A stretch of DNA of 64,000 nucleotides from Chryseobacterium cucumeris (GCF_001593385.1 NZ_LUVZ01000034.1:62001-126000), one strand, 5' to 3'; numbered from the stretch's first letter, positions 32,032-41,231 are shown. Notes: generated by a model from the letters alone, not told the origin. A program made the numbers and translations.

Positions 32032-32958
32032 TTAAAATCTGTAAATCACTTCTTTTTGGAAGCCATCAAGCATTTTTTCTGCTTTTGCATAATCTTTGGT
32101 AAATCCTAAGATATAGCCGCCTCCACCGCTACCGCACAGTTTCAGATAATAAGCGTTAGAATCCAGACCTTTTTTCCAGATATTAAAAATACTTTCAGGG
32201 ATCATAGGACGGAAATGTTCATAAGCCCAGTGAGAAAGCTTTTTAAGATTTCTGAAGAAAGGGTTCATGTCTTTTTTAAGGAAAGATTCGATACATGCGT
32301 TGTTATAACGGATAAACTCTTCTTTCAGGGTTTTACGGAAACCTTCTGTTTTCATTTTTTCGAAGAAAATCTGGATCATAGGTCCTGTCTCTCCTGTCAT
32401 TCCGGAATCAATCAGGAAAATGGCTCCTTTTCCTTCTTCACCTTCCGGAATATCTACCCTGTCTAAATTTTCTTTATTTTCGATAAGGATTGGCAGATTC
32501 ATATAACAGATCAGTGGATCCATTCCTGAACTTTTTCCATGGAAATAGCTTTCCATTTCACCGAAAACAGCTTTTAATTTTTTAAGATTATCTTTTGAAA
32601 TGTTTTCAGGGTTCAGTTTGCTGACTGAATATTTTTCAAAAATAGCAGCTACCAAAGCCCCGGAACTTCCCACTCCATATCCCTGAGGAATATTGGAATC
32701 AAAGAAAAGTCCGTTTGAAATATCATTTTTGAAGCTCTCAATATCCAACTTAAAATCGTCAGAAAGATCGAGTGCTGTAAGAAATTCAGAATATTTCTGC
32801 AGATGTCTGTTGGAATTAAGTTCAAATTCAGAACTCAAATCTGAAAATTTCAAAGTTCCTTTATAGAAGCTGTAGGGTACTACAAGCCCCTGGGAATCTT
32901 CAATCATTCCATATTCTCCAAACAGGATTATTTTTGCATAAAATAAAGGGTTGGTCAT
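32032..32958 (-). CDS. GHMP kinase, probable mevalonate kinase
   Basis: A 308-residue GHMP-superfamily kinase. The ATP-binding loop is P-Q-G-Y-G-V-G-S-S-G-A-L (about residues 93-104); the N-terminal A-K-I-I-L-F-G-E-Y-G-M-I and the C-terminal L-C-G-S-G-G-G-G-Y complete the three family motifs, and K-S-S-G-M-D-P carries the Asp of the active site. The A-K-I-x-L-F-G-E-Y start fits mevalonate kinase. Flavobacteria use the mevalonate route to isoprenoids. ATG 32958 is chosen; the earlier candidate at 33012 would start inside the promoter. It is co-transcribed with the UbiA gene. Confidence 0.83.
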   Translation of the reverse strand: MTNPLFYAKIILFGEYGMIEDSQGLVVPYSFYKGTLKFSDLSSEFELNSNRHLQKYSEFLTALDLSDDFKLDIESFKNDISNGLFFDSNIPQGYGVGSSGALVAAIFEKYSVSKLNPENISKDNLKKLKAVFGEMESYFHGKSSGMDPLICYMNLPILIENKENLDRVDIPEGEEGKGAIFLIDSGMTGETGPMIQIFFEKMKTEGFRKTLKEEFIRYNNACIESFLKKDMNPFFRNLKKLSHWAYEHFRPMIPESIFNIWKKGLDSNAYYLKLCGSGGGGYILGFTKDYAKAEKMLDGFQKEVIYRF

Positions 32959-32978
32959 ATTGACAATAAATCTTTTTG

Positions 32979-33013
32979 CAAAGTTAAAAATTATTCCGCT
33001 GAATATAAGCAAA
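32979..33013 (-). promoter_or_regulatory. Promoter of the mevalonate kinase-UbiA operon
   Basis: On the minus strand: TTTG (complement of 33010-33013), 23-base spacer, TAACTTTG (complement of 32979-32986). Both boxes are exact, but the spacer is at the long end of the known range. It ends 20 bases before the chosen ATG. Confidence 0.55.
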
Positions 33014-33130
33014 ATTCAGGCCGAATTGTCTCCTATTTTACTTTCTTCAGTTCTTCTATTAAAAATACGAAAAAAATATGGTAAATAAATTTAATTTCAT
33101 AAATAAAATTCAATGAATTACCTTGACAAA

Positions 33131-33156
33131 AAAAGACGTTAAAAATAACGTCTTTT
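33131..33156 (-). terminator. Terminator of the UMF1-type MFS gene
   Basis: Perfect 11-bp stem AAAAGACGTTA / TAACGTCTTTT with a 4-base loop, five bases past the stop at 33161. Confidence 0.85.
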
Positions 33157-33160
33157 AAAA

Positions 33161-34651
33161 TTATAATGTTTCTCTGTCTTTTCTCATTTTAACGTTCAGG
33201 AATCGTATTAAAATTAATCCTGCTCCAAAAAATATGGTCATTGATAAGGCTGCAATACGCATATTATTGAAATGTTCAATCAATGTTGCAAAGATAAATG
33301 TTCCGATAATGATGGCAATTTTCTCCAAAACATCATAGAAACTGAAGTAAGTAGTGTTTTCCATTGAGTTTTCAGGAAGTAATTTTGAATATGTGGATCT
33401 GGACATTGCCTGAAGGCCACCCATTACCAAACCTACTACAGCTGCTACTCCATAAAACTGATATTCCACTGTAGGATTTTCTTTGTTCAGGAAATAAGCC
33501 CAGAGACAAGCTACAATCCAAAGGATGATCGCAATTGAAATAACATTTCTGTTACCAATTCTCTTTGATAACCGTGAGAAAATAACCGCTCCAATGATTG
33601 CTTCAATCTGAATCACCAAAAGAGTTCCGATAAGTTTATCCTGAGCAAGATTAATTTCACTTTTTCCAAATAATGTAGCCATCAGGAAAATAGTCTGCAT
33701 TCCTACACTGTAAAAGAAGAAACTCGAAAGGAAGAATTTCAGATTTCTATCTTTGAAAAGCTCTCCGCCTACTTTAAACAGTTCGTGAAAACTTTCTTTT
33801 GCAATATCTTTATAGAAGCTCAGGTTATCTTTAAATACTTCAAAGAAACCACCCTGCTCTTCATGTTTTTTGAAGATATTTTTATAGTTCAGGAGTACTA
33901 AATCTTTAGGAAGTTTATCTTTCACATCCCCAAATTGAGGAAGATGTTTGAATGTATATTGAGAAAACCCGAACCACCATGCTCCTGTTAAAAGGAAACT
34001 GATTCTTGTAAACAGTAGCTGCTGGGCTGCTCCTTTGGCAAAAACCTGAATCAATACCAAACAGATGACTACTAAAACTACCGAGCCGATATATCCGTAA
34101 ACATACCCTCTTGCAGAAAGCGCGTCCTGTCTGTCCGGTGTTGCAATATCCGGGAGGAAAGAGTTATAAAAAACTAAACTTCCCCAGAAACCGACACTGG
34201 CTGTAATGCTGAATAAAAGTCCCAGAAATACATTATGCATTCCCGTAAACATGGCCAATCCCATACAAGATGTTGCACCAAGATAGCAGAAAAACTGCAG
34301 GAAAGACTTTTTGTTTCCTATGGTATCCGCTAATGAAGATAAAAATGGAGACAGCAATACTACGATAAAGAATGATATGGTAAGGGAATACCCATACACC
34401 GCATCCGGCTGATATTCTTCGCCAAAAATTTTGATCATATGCCTCACCGGAACATCAATCCATGTTTTTGTTTCCGCTACATATTCTTTTTTCTCGTAAG
34501 CGGTGGTCAGGATAGAGTAATAAATGGGGAAAATGGTAGAGGTAATCACCAGGGAATAAACAGAATTTGCCCAGTCATATACAGCCCAGGCTTTCATAAT
34601 TTTCGGATTATTCTTTATGTTTTTAGGCTGTCGATTCTCAGTTTCAGACAT
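33161..34651 (-). CDS. MFS transporter, UMF1/ATG22-like family
   Basis: A 496-residue inner-membrane carrier with about 12 helices. The start motif Y-D-W-A-N-S-V-Y-S-L-V-I-T-S-T-I-F-P is the hallmark of the UMF1 (ATG22/BtlA-like) group, and M-G-G-L-Q-A-M-S-R-S-T-Y-S-K-L-L-P before helix 11 is also family-typical. The centre has a long cytoplasmic loop (about residues 230-295). In yeast, ATG22 exports amino acids from the vacuole; the bacterial substrate is not known. A -7-like TATATTTG (complement of 34654-34661) lies almost at the ATG. It is a single-gene unit. Confidence 0.85.
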   Translation of the reverse strand: MSETENRQPKNIKNNPKIMKAWAVYDWANSVYSLVITSTIFPIYYSILTTAYEKKEYVAETKTWIDVPVRHMIKIFGEEYQPDAVYGYSLTISFFIVVLLSPFLSSLADTIGNKKSFLQFFCYLGATSCMGLAMFTGMHNVFLGLLFSITASVGFWGSLVFYNSFLPDIATPDRQDALSARGYVYGYIGSVVLVVICLVLIQVFAKGAAQQLLFTRISFLLTGAWWFGFSQYTFKHLPQFGDVKDKLPKDLVLLNYKNIFKKHEEQGGFFEVFKDNLSFYKDIAKESFHELFKVGGELFKDRNLKFFLSSFFFYSVGMQTIFLMATLFGKSEINLAQDKLIGTLLVIQIEAIIGAVIFSRLSKRIGNRNVISIAIILWIVACLWAYFLNKENPTVEYQFYGVAAVVGLVMGGLQAMSRSTYSKLLPENSMENTTYFSFYDVLEKIAIIIGTFIFATLIEHFNNMRIAALSMTIFFGAGLILIRFLNVKMRKDRETL

Positions 34652-34948
34652 TTCAAATATATATTAGTAGCACAAAAATAGAAAAACTACTGAATATTCT
34701 ACGGTTTTTAATGTTATTTTGAAAATAATAATTGTAGGGTATTGAAATAATTCAGCAAAGTTTTAATCTTATTTTATACTTTTTAAAGGTGATAAGGTAT
34801 TAATCAATGCTTTCGTCTGTGTCCGTAAAGGCCAGACGGTTCATATGATCAATCTGAATGTATGATTGAAGACAATATCATTCTATTCTGCAACAAAAAA
34901 TCGGGGTCTTTGTACCCCGATTTGTATATTTTAAATTGTATGTCTCAA
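34652..34948. other. Gap upstream of the UMF1 gene
   Basis: About 297 bases holding -7-like boxes on the minus strand (complements of 34654-34661 and 34673-34680) and the thiolase terminator (34898-34923). No reading frame or repeat is seen. Confidence 0.5.
34898..34923 (-). terminator. Terminator of the thiolase gene
   Basis: Perfect 10-bp stem AAATCGGGGT / ACCCCGATTT with a 6-base loop and T bases after it on the minus strand, 26 bases past the stop. Confidence 0.87.
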
Positions 34949-36127
34949 TTATAAGTTTTCAATCACAATTGCAGAAGCACCGCCACCACCATTACAGATA
35001 GCTGCAGCTCCGTATTTCGCATTATTTTGCTTCAATACGTTGATCAATGTAACAATGATTCTTGAACCTGAACTTCCCAGTGGGTGTCCTAATGCTACAG
35101 CACCTCCGTTTACGTTTACTTTAGCAGCATCTAATCCTAAGATTTTGTTGTTAGCTAATCCTACTACTGAGAAAGCTTCGTTGAATTCGAAGAAATCGAT
35201 ATCTGAAACTTCTAATCCTGCTTTTTTAAGAGCAATAGGTAGAGCTTTTGCCGGAGCTGTTGTAAAGTTTTCAGGCTCCTGTGCTGCATCAGCATAAGAA
35301 ACGATTTTTGCTAGAGGCTTCAATCCAAGTTCTTCCATTTTTTCTTTGGAAACAAGGATCAACGCAGAAGCACCATCGTTCAGAGTAGATGCGTTTGCTG
35401 CTGTTACAGTTCCTTCTTCTTTTTTGAATACCGTAGGAAGTGTTGAAATTCTATCGAAGTTTACTGCTTTGTATTCTTCATCTTCCGCAAAGATTACTGG
35501 CTCTCCTTTTCTCTGAGGAATAGAAACCGGTACAATTTCTTCGTTGAATTTACCTTCGCTCCATGCTTTTGCTGACCTTTTGTAAGATTCTACAGCGAAG
35601 TTATCCTGATCTTCTCTTGTAATATTATAGTCTGTAGCACATTTTTCTGCACATACTCCCATATGTACTTTGTTGTATACGTCTGTAAGACCGTCAAGCA
35701 CCATTCCGTCAAGCATTTTGATATCGCCTAACTTTGTAGCCACTCTTGCATTGTAATAATGAGGAACTAAAGACATGTTTTCCATACCTCCTGCAACAAT
35801 TACTTCTGCATCACCAGCTTTAATAGCCTGAGCTGCCATTGTTACAGCCTTCATTCCTGAAGCACAAACTTTATTGACTGTAGTAGAAGGTGTATTGATT
35901 GAAAGACCTGCTCCTAAAGCAACCTGACGAGCCGGCGCCTGGCCTTCTCCTGCCTGAAGAACATTTCCCATATAGATTTCCTGAACCTGATTAGGATCTA
36001 AACCGATTTTATCTAATGCTCCTTTTACAGCAGTTGCTCCCAGTTTTGTAGCCGGAACTGTTGATAAGCTTCCCATAAAACTCCCCATAGGCGTTCTTAC
36101 CGCGGAAACAATGAATACTTCTTTCAT
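34949..36127 (-). CDS. Acetyl-CoA C-acyltransferase (thiolase)
   Basis: A 392-residue thiolase. The acyl-binding cysteine is Cys88 (V-N-K-V-C-A-S-G-M-K), the active-site His is His348 (A-L-G-H-P-L-G-S-S-G) and the second cysteine is Cys378 (I-C-N-G-G-G-G-A-S). It either splits 3-ketoacyl-CoA at the end of beta-oxidation or condenses two acetyl-CoA; the sequence fits the acetyl-CoA acetyltransferase group well but I cannot separate the two roles. The electron acceptor EtfAB of beta-oxidation is encoded nearby at 39.5-41.2 kb. It is a single-gene unit with its own terminator. Confidence 0.93.
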   Translation of the reverse strand: MKEVFIVSAVRTPMGSFMGSLSTVPATKLGATAVKGALDKIGLDPNQVQEIYMGNVLQAGEGQAPARQVALGAGLSINTPSTTVNKVCASGMKAVTMAAQAIKAGDAEVIVAGGMENMSLVPHYYNARVATKLGDIKMLDGMVLDGLTDVYNKVHMGVCAEKCATDYNITREDQDNFAVESYKRSAKAWSEGKFNEEIVPVSIPQRKGEPVIFAEDEEYKAVNFDRISTLPTVFKKEEGTVTAANASTLNDGASALILVSKEKMEELGLKPLAKIVSYADAAQEPENFTTAPAKALPIALKKAGLEVSDIDFFEFNEAFSVVGLANNKILGLDAAKVNVNGGAVALGHPLGSSGSRIIVTLINVLKQNNAKYGAAAICNGGGGASAIVIENL

Positions 36128-36184
36128 GTATATAATTTTTATTTAGCTGAAACGGAACAAAGATTCCGTTTTTATAGTTAGAAT

Positions 36185-36595
36185 TTATTTTACTTTTACG
36201 TATACTATATCAAATTGAGTTCCTTCAATTTTGGTATTCACTTTCAGAATATTATCCTGAGTAGCTACTATTTTATTATTGAAGACATCTCCTATCTGTG
36301 CGGGGTCATTTTTATCGGATTTCTCCAATACGATTGCTTTATAATTGCAGTCATCCACAAAAACCAATGTCGATTTGATAAAGTCTTTTCCATTATTGAA
36401 ATATTCGGTTTGAACATTATCTTTAATGGTCATATACCATATTGCTTCCGGGTAATTGGGCCTTACAAACGTTCCTTCTTTTATATTTGTACATTTAGGC
36501 GGATTATCCGGTTTTTTCTGTCCCGTTGCCTGAGCTTGAATCTGTGTAGCTGCTGTCAACAAAATTCCTGCTGAAAAAAGTGTTAAGAAGTTCAT
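36185..36595 (-). CDS. Small exported protein of unknown function
   Basis: A 136-residue protein with a signal peptide (about residues 1-22, ending I-Q-A-Q). The mature part has two cysteines (C-T-N-I and D-D-C-N-Y) that could form a disulfide, and a beta-rich pattern (Y-M-T-I-K-D-N-V, S-T-L-V-F-V-D-D-C, I-V-Y-V-K-V-K). I do not recognise the family. Its start is two bases after the stop of the membrane protein gene at 36598, so the two are co-translated. Confidence 0.6.
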   Translation of the reverse strand: MNFLTLFSAGILLTAATQIQAQATGQKKPDNPPKCTNIKEGTFVRPNYPEAIWYMTIKDNVQTEYFNNGKDFIKSTLVFVDDCNYKAIVLEKSDKNDPAQIGDVFNNKIVATQDNILKVNTKIEGTQFDIVYVKVK

Positions 36596-36597
36596 GT

Positions 36598-37002
36598 TTA
36601 TATTTGTGTTCTGTTGTTAACTTTTTTATTTCCTCCTGCAAAAACCATCAGAAAAGCGCCTAAAAATTCTACAGCCCAACCCCATTTCAGTTTAACAATT
36701 CCGGCAAAAGTTTCCTGCCAGGATTTGAATGGTAAAAAACTAAAATATTGCAGCGACTGCATTTTTACAGCAACCAGGGTAAATCCGAATAAAAGAATAA
36801 GCAGAATACCAAAAAACCTTACGATTTTGGAACTGTTATTTACAATTCCAAAAACAGCACAAGCAGAAAAAATCCAGCATGCTATAGCCAGATAATGATC
36901 AAGCTTCCAATAGTTCCAGTTCCCTATTACAGGCACATGTACCAAGGGTAGAAAACTACCTATAATTACTAACAGTAATCCTAATAACTGAATATTTTTC
37001 AT
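36598..37002 (-). CDS. Small four-helix membrane protein
   Basis: A 134-residue protein with four predicted helices (about residues 3-20, 36-55, 64-82 and 105-124). ATG 37002 (MKNIQLLGLLLVIIGSFLPL) gives a start inside the first helix, which is normal for such proteins; an earlier in-frame candidate at 37083 would read through a terminator-like hairpin and is rejected. The layout resembles small quinol-oxidase-like or DoxX-like membrane proteins but no motif proves it. It is coupled to the exported protein at 36185. Confidence 0.6.
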   Translation of the reverse strand: MKNIQLLGLLLVIIGSFLPLVHVPVIGNWNYWKLDHYLAIACWIFSACAVFGIVNNSSKIVRFFGILLILLFGFTLVAVKMQSLQYFSFLPFKSWQETFAGIVKLKWGWAVEFLGAFLMVFAGGNKKVNNRTQI

Positions 37003-37029
37003 ATTTACTAAAGTGCCAAAATACAAAAA

Positions 37030-37056
37030 AAAACACACTTTTAAAGAGTGTGTTTT
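37030..37056 (-). terminator. Terminator-like hairpin in front of the 37002 gene
   Basis: Ten-bp stem AAAACACACT / AGTGTGTTTT with a 7-base loop and a long T-tract on the minus strand, ending 28 bases before the ATG at 37002. It lies 190 bases beyond the terminator of the upstream gene, so it may be an attenuator of the 37002-36185 pair or a second terminator. Confidence 0.65.
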
Positions 37057-37244
37057 AAAAATAGAAATTCCGTACCCGAACACTTGTTAGCTACAAAAAA
37101 GATTCAGTATTTTTAACTATTTTACAAATAAAAACAAAATTTATTATCAAATTAAAAATAACCACTTGCAGTTTATATCACGATAGAACTCCATATTTTT
37201 CTTCTGCAAAGCTTTATCGCATAAAAGGATATCTGAAAATAAAA

Positions 37245-37274
37245 AAATTGCATTTTTGAAAAAAAATGCAATTT
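37245..37274 (-). terminator. Terminator of the NupG-like MFS gene
   Basis: Perfect 13-bp stem AAATTGCATTTTT / AAAAATGCAATTT with loop GAAA, 27 bases past the stop at 37301. Confidence 0.82.
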
Positions 37275-37300
37275 AATATCTTAGTAAATATAAGTTTCAA

Positions 37301-38683
37301 TTAGTGTTTCACTGATGAAACATCTTCCGGGTTATGTTTATGTTTAAACAGTACGGCAAAGAAAACCGCCAGTATTAACGCATAAATTGCAAAAGAAAGC
37401 CATATCTGCTGCCAGTCTTTTACCATCACCACAGAGGAAAGGGTTCCATCTGAATTGACAGCTGCATTGAAGCTTTTCTTTAAAATGTTCAGGAAAGTAG
37501 GATTATCAGGGGTTGTCTGCAGGTAAGCAGAAAGATCTGAAGCCGTAGAAAACTTGTGGGTAAAGAACTTATCAATAGCCCATCCTGCGGCATAACTTCC
37601 GAAAACCGCTCCAAAACCGTTGGTCATCATCATAAATAATCCCTGAGCCGAAGAACGTATCTTTTTATCAGTAGTTGTTTCCACGAAAAGGGATCCTGAG
37701 ATATTAAAGAAATCGAAAGCCATTCCGTACACAATACATGAAAGAATGATTAATGAAAGTCCAAATCCGTCCGGAACACCATAAGCAAAGAATCCGAATC
37801 TTAACACCCAGGCCAGCATAGACATCAGCATTACTTTTTTAATTCCAAATTTCTTTAGGAAGAAAGGAATTGCCAAAATAAACAGTGTTTCTGAAACCTG
37901 AGAAATTGACATGATAATGGTAGATCTCTGTACTACGAATGAGTCTGCATATTTAGGGAAATTAGCAAATTCACTTAAAAATACGTCACCATATGCATTG
38001 GTAAGCTGAAGAGCAGCTCCCAAAAGCATTGAAAACATAAAGAATAATGCCATTTTATAGTTTCCAAAAAGCTTAAATGCATTTAAGCCTAATTGCTCGG
38101 ATAACGGCGAATTTTTGTCAATCAGTTTTTGAGGTGGACATTTTGGAAGTGTAAGGGCATAAATGCCTAAGAAAATGGCTACAACACCTCCGATATAAAA
38201 CTGACCTTCTGTTGCTTTATTTCCACTAAGGTTGGTGATCCACATGGCAACAATAAAACCAATAGTTCCCCACACACGAATCGGTGGAAAGTCTTTCACT
38301 ACATCCAGATTGTTATTTTTCAGGATTGTATAAGAAATTGAATTGGCCAATGCGATGGTAGGCATGTAGAAACACATGGCCACAAGCATTACCGAAAAGA
38401 AGGAATTCGGATCTGCAGAATGAGGCAGTATAAAAAGAATAACCCCATAAAGAATGTGTAATACTGAAAATATACGCTCCGCATTTACCCAACGGTCAGC
38501 GATAATTCCAGTAATGGTTGGCATAAAGATAGAAGCAATTCCCATTGTTCCGAACACAGCTCCAAACTGAGTTCCATCCCAATGTTTTGTGCCAAACCAG
38601 AAGTTTGCCATCGTAATCAGCCACGCTCCCCAAACAAAAAATTGGAGAAAACTGAGGATGGTCAGTCGTAATTTTAAATTCAT
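37301..38683 (-). CDS. MFS transporter, nucleoside:H+ symporter (NupG-like)
   Basis: A 460-residue carrier with 12 helices. The start (L-S-F-L-Q-F-F-V-W-G-A-W-L-I-T), the helix-4 region (F-Y-M-P-T-I-A-L-A-N-S-I-S-Y) and V-W-G-T-I-G-F-I are those of the NupG/XapB nucleoside:H+ symporter group in Bacteroidota. The predicted role is uptake of nucleosides across the inner membrane. An uncommonly long periplasmic or cytoplasmic loop occurs near residues 375-430. It is 22 bases after the DUF151 nuclease gene and may share its transcript. Confidence 0.85.
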   Translation of the reverse strand: MNLKLRLTILSFLQFFVWGAWLITMANFWFGTKHWDGTQFGAVFGTMGIASIFMPTITGIIADRWVNAERIFSVLHILYGVILFILPHSADPNSFFSVMLVAMCFYMPTIALANSISYTILKNNNLDVVKDFPPIRVWGTIGFIVAMWITNLSGNKATEGQFYIGGVVAIFLGIYALTLPKCPPQKLIDKNSPLSEQLGLNAFKLFGNYKMALFFMFSMLLGAALQLTNAYGDVFLSEFANFPKYADSFVVQRSTIIMSISQVSETLFILAIPFFLKKFGIKKVMLMSMLAWVLRFGFFAYGVPDGFGLSLIILSCIVYGMAFDFFNISGSLFVETTTDKKIRSSAQGLFMMMTNGFGAVFGSYAAGWAIDKFFTHKFSTASDLSAYLQTTPDNPTFLNILKKSFNAAVNSDGTLSSVVMVKDWQQIWLSFAIYALILAVFFAVLFKHKHNPEDVSSVKH

Positions 38684-38705
38684 AGTTTATATAAAAAGTA
38701 TCTCT

Positions 38706-39305
38706 TTAATCAATTTTCTTTTTCCTCCTCTTGATTTCTTCCTGGATTTCAAGAGCGGTATCATAGTCTTCTTCTTTAACGGCTTCATCTAATAATTTCT
38801 GAAGCTCTTCCATAGAAAGAGATTTTAAGTTATCTTCTGTCTGTACAGTTTCTGAGAATGATTGTTCTTCTTTTGAAACGTCTTCCAGTTCCAGTAAAAT
38901 TCCTGCTTCGTTTAAAACCTGCTGCGTTGTAAATATTGGCGCATCAAATCTTACGGCCATGGCAACAGCATCTGAAGTTCTGGCATCTAGGATCAGTTCT
39001 TCTTCTGTTACTTTATTTTTAAAGTTAATATTTGAAAAGAAAACTCCGTCTACAATCTGATAGATGATGACAGAAATTAACTCATAATTGGCAGAAACTA
39101 TAAATTTTGTAAATAAATCATGAGTAAGAGGACGCGGTGGATGAATATCTTTTTCCAATCCGAGAGAGATAGACTGGGCTTCGAAATTTCCTATAACAAC
39201 AGGTAATTTTATGTGTGTTTCTTCATGTTCCAATAACAATGCATAAGCCCCCGACTGGGTCTGGCTGTACGATATTCCGCGAATAATTAGCTGCTTATAA
39301 TCCAT
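38706..39305 (-). CDS. DUF151 bifunctional nuclease with UVR motif
   Basis: A 199-residue protein. The DUF151 domain fills about residues 1-140: L-P-V-V-I-G, then R-P-L-T-H-D-L, and L-D-A-R-T-S-D-A-V-A-M-A-V-R mark it. A short UvrB/UvrC-like helical hairpin (E-L-Q-K-L-L-D-E-A-V-K-E-E-D-Y-D-T-A-L-E) follows at about residues 165-190. Relatives in plants and Thermotoga have been linked to nuclease activity; the bacterial role is not settled. It comes just before the NupG-like gene, which would fit nucleotide salvage, by inference only. Confidence 0.87.
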   Translation of the reverse strand: MDYKQLIIRGISYSQTQSGAYALLLEHEETHIKLPVVIGNFEAQSISLGLEKDIHPPRPLTHDLFTKFIVSANYELISVIIYQIVDGVFFSNINFKNKVTEEELILDARTSDAVAMAVRFDAPIFTTQQVLNEAGILLELEDVSKEEQSFSETVQTEDNLKSLSMEELQKLLDEAVKEEDYDTALEIQEEIKRRKKKID

Positions 39306-39359
39306 AGCTACAAATATAGATTAATTTTTTATTGTGTTTTCACTTTTTTACGCAAAAAT

Positions 39360-39383
39360 AAAAGCCCGGAAAGCCGAGCTTTT
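39360..39383 (-). terminator. Terminator of the etfB-etfA operon
   Basis: Ten-pair stem AAAAGCCCGG / CCGAGCTTTT with one mismatch and a 4-base loop, then T bases on the minus strand. It is about 110 bases past the etfA stop, after the repeat at 39408-39494. Confidence 0.72.
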
Positions 39384-39407
39384 ATCTGTATAGTTGATGA
39401 TTGTCAA

Positions 39408-39494
39408 ACGTCAATAGTAAATTTTGTTTCGCAAGTGATTTATTTAATTAAAAATCGACGAGCAAAGCGAGAATTGACTATTCACAATTCACTT
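39408..39494. repeat. Inverted copy pair of the TCAATAGTAAATTTTG repeat
   Basis: Left arm GTCAATAGTAAATTTTG with TTTCGCAAGTGA; right arm AGCAAAGCGAGAATTGACTA with TTCACAATTCAC, which is its inverse complement with mismatches. Related to the repeats at 11300 and 49771. Forms a long imperfect hairpin between etfA and its terminator. Confidence 0.68.
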
Positions 39495-39496
39495 TC

Positions 39497-40444
39497 TTAT
39501 CCTTTAATTGCTTTAATTTTCTCTGTTAGTGCAGGAATAATCTGGAAAGCATCTCCTACTACTCCGTAGTCAGCAGACTTGAAGAACGGTGCTTCAGGAT
39601 CACTGTTAATTACTACGATAGTTTTTGAAGAGTTAACCCCTGCAAGGTGCTGAATCGCTCCTGAAATCCCTACAGCAATGTAAAGATTCGGAGAAATTGC
39701 TTTACCTGTTTGTCCTACGTGTTCTGTGTGAGGTCTCCATCCGATATCAGAAACTGGTTTAGAACATGCTGTAGCTGCTCCTAAAACGTTTGCCAAATCT
39801 TCGATCATTCCCCAGTTTTCAGGTCCTTTCATCCCTCTACCTGCAGAAACAACAATTTCAGCTTCTTTAAGGTCTAATTTACCTGAGCTCTGCTCGTGAG
39901 AGATCACCTTAGTATCTTCATTCGCTACCGATAAGTTTTTCACTTCTTCTGAACCTGATACTGCATTTTCTTTAACACCGAAAGCGTTTTGAGAAACAGT
40001 AACGATTACTCCGTTCCCTTCTGCTTTTGCATGCATGAAACCTTTTCCTGAGAATGCTCTTCTTTTTACCTGGAAAGGAGAAAGGCTTTCAGGAGCTTCC
40101 AATGCATTGGTAATTAAAGAATAGTTCTTCATCACAGCAAGCATAGGAGCAATGGAAGAAGCGTCAGTAGTGTGAGGGAAAACTATAATATTTCCGTCTG
40201 CAACTTCACTTACAGCCTGTGCAAAAGCTTTTGCTGAGAAATTTTTAAGACCTTCGTCTTTGATATTGATTACGTTTGATGCTCCATATTTGTATAATAA
40301 ATCTGAAGAATCTGTTGGATTTACAGAGATTGCCGTAACGGTATCTCCTGCTTTATCAGCGATAGCTTTAGCATAAGAAACTGCTTCAAAAGCTGCTTTT
40401 TTGTAAACTCCGTTTATATTTTCTGCGTATACGAATACTGCCAT
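39497..40444 (-). CDS. etfA: Electron transfer flavoprotein, alpha subunit
   Basis: A 315-residue FAD-binding subunit of ETF, which carries electrons from acyl-CoA and other dehydrogenases to the ETF:quinone oxidoreductase. The C-terminal FAD domain has G-R-G-M-K-G-P-E-N (about 201-209), A-A-T-A-C-S-K-P-V-S-D-I-G-W and Q-T-G-K-A-I-S-P-N-L-Y-I-A-V-G-I-S-G-A-I-Q-H, all as expected, and I-V-V-I-N-S-D-P-E-A-P-F. It follows etfB by 40 bases in the same transcript. Confidence 0.96.
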   Translation of the reverse strand: MAVFVYAENINGVYKKAAFEAVSYAKAIADKAGDTVTAISVNPTDSSDLLYKYGASNVINIKDEGLKNFSAKAFAQAVSEVADGNIIVFPHTTDASSIAPMLAVMKNYSLITNALEAPESLSPFQVKRRAFSGKGFMHAKAEGNGVIVTVSQNAFGVKENAVSGSEEVKNLSVANEDTKVISHEQSSGKLDLKEAEIVVSAGRGMKGPENWGMIEDLANVLGAATACSKPVSDIGWRPHTEHVGQTGKAISPNLYIAVGISGAIQHLAGVNSSKTIVVINSDPEAPFFKSADYGVVGDAFQIIPALTEKIKAIKG

Positions 40445-40484
40445 TGTTTTACATTTAAAATTTAAAGATTGAAAAATTTAAAGA

Positions 40485-41231
40485 TTAGATTACTTTAGCT
40501 TCTTCGTGAAGTAATCTTACCAATTCATCAAGGTTATCCGGAGAAACCATTTTCACAGCAGCTCTTGGCGGAACGCTGTCATAAGATACTCCCTGAACTT
40601 TTACTTCTGAAGAAGAAGGTTCTACTACCTGCAAAGGTTTTGTTCTTGCAGACATAATTCCTCTCATATTCGGGATGATAAGATCTTTCTCATCTACTAA
40701 TCCTTTCTGACCTGCAATAATTGCCGGTAATTTTACAGAAATAGTTTCTTTTCCTCCTTCAATTTCTCTTACTGCAGTAGCTTCGCTTCCGTTAACGTCT
40801 AATCCTACTGAAGCGTTTACGAAAGGTTGGTTTAATAACTGAGCCACCATTCCAGGAACCGAACCTCCGTTATAATCGATAGATTCTTTTCCGCAAAGGA
40901 TAAGATCATATCCTCCGTTTTGAGCTACAGCTGCAATTTCTTTTGCTGTAGAATAGCTGTCTTTCGGATCAAGATTTACTCTTACTGCATCATTAGCACC
41001 AATTGCCAAAGCTTTTCTGATTACAGGTTCTGTAGCAGCATCACCTACGTTGATTACTGTTACTGTTGCTCCCTGAGATTCCTGAAGTTTAACCGCTTTT
41101 GTCAACGCAAATTCGTCTAGAGGATTAATTACCCACTGAATTCCGTTTTTGTCGAAAGCAGATTTGTCTGCTGTAAAGTTAATTTTGGAAGTAGTATCCG
41201 GAACACTACTAATACAAACTAATATTTTCAT
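40485..41231 (-). CDS. etfB: Electron transfer flavoprotein, beta subunit
   Basis: A 248-residue subunit that partners EtfA and binds AMP. The start M-K-I-L-V-C-I-S-S-V-P-D-T and the motif W-V-I-N-P-L-D-E-F-A-L are family-typical, as is D-L-I-L-C-G-K-E-S-I-D-Y-N-G-G. ATG 41231 is chosen; the candidate at 41264 adds an 11-residue basic leader with no family match. It is first in the etfB-etfA operon, with about 150 bases upstream that hold no exact promoter I can name. Confidence 0.96.
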   Translation of the reverse strand: MKILVCISSVPDTTSKINFTADKSAFDKNGIQWVINPLDEFALTKAVKLQESQGATVTVINVGDAATEPVIRKALAIGANDAVRVNLDPKDSYSTAKEIAAVAQNGGYDLILCGKESIDYNGGSVPGMVAQLLNQPFVNASVGLDVNGSEATAVREIEGGKETISVKLPAIIAGQKGLVDEKDLIIPNMRGIMSARTKPLQVVEPSSSEVKVQGVSYDSVPPRAAVKMVSPDNLDELVRLLHEEAKVI

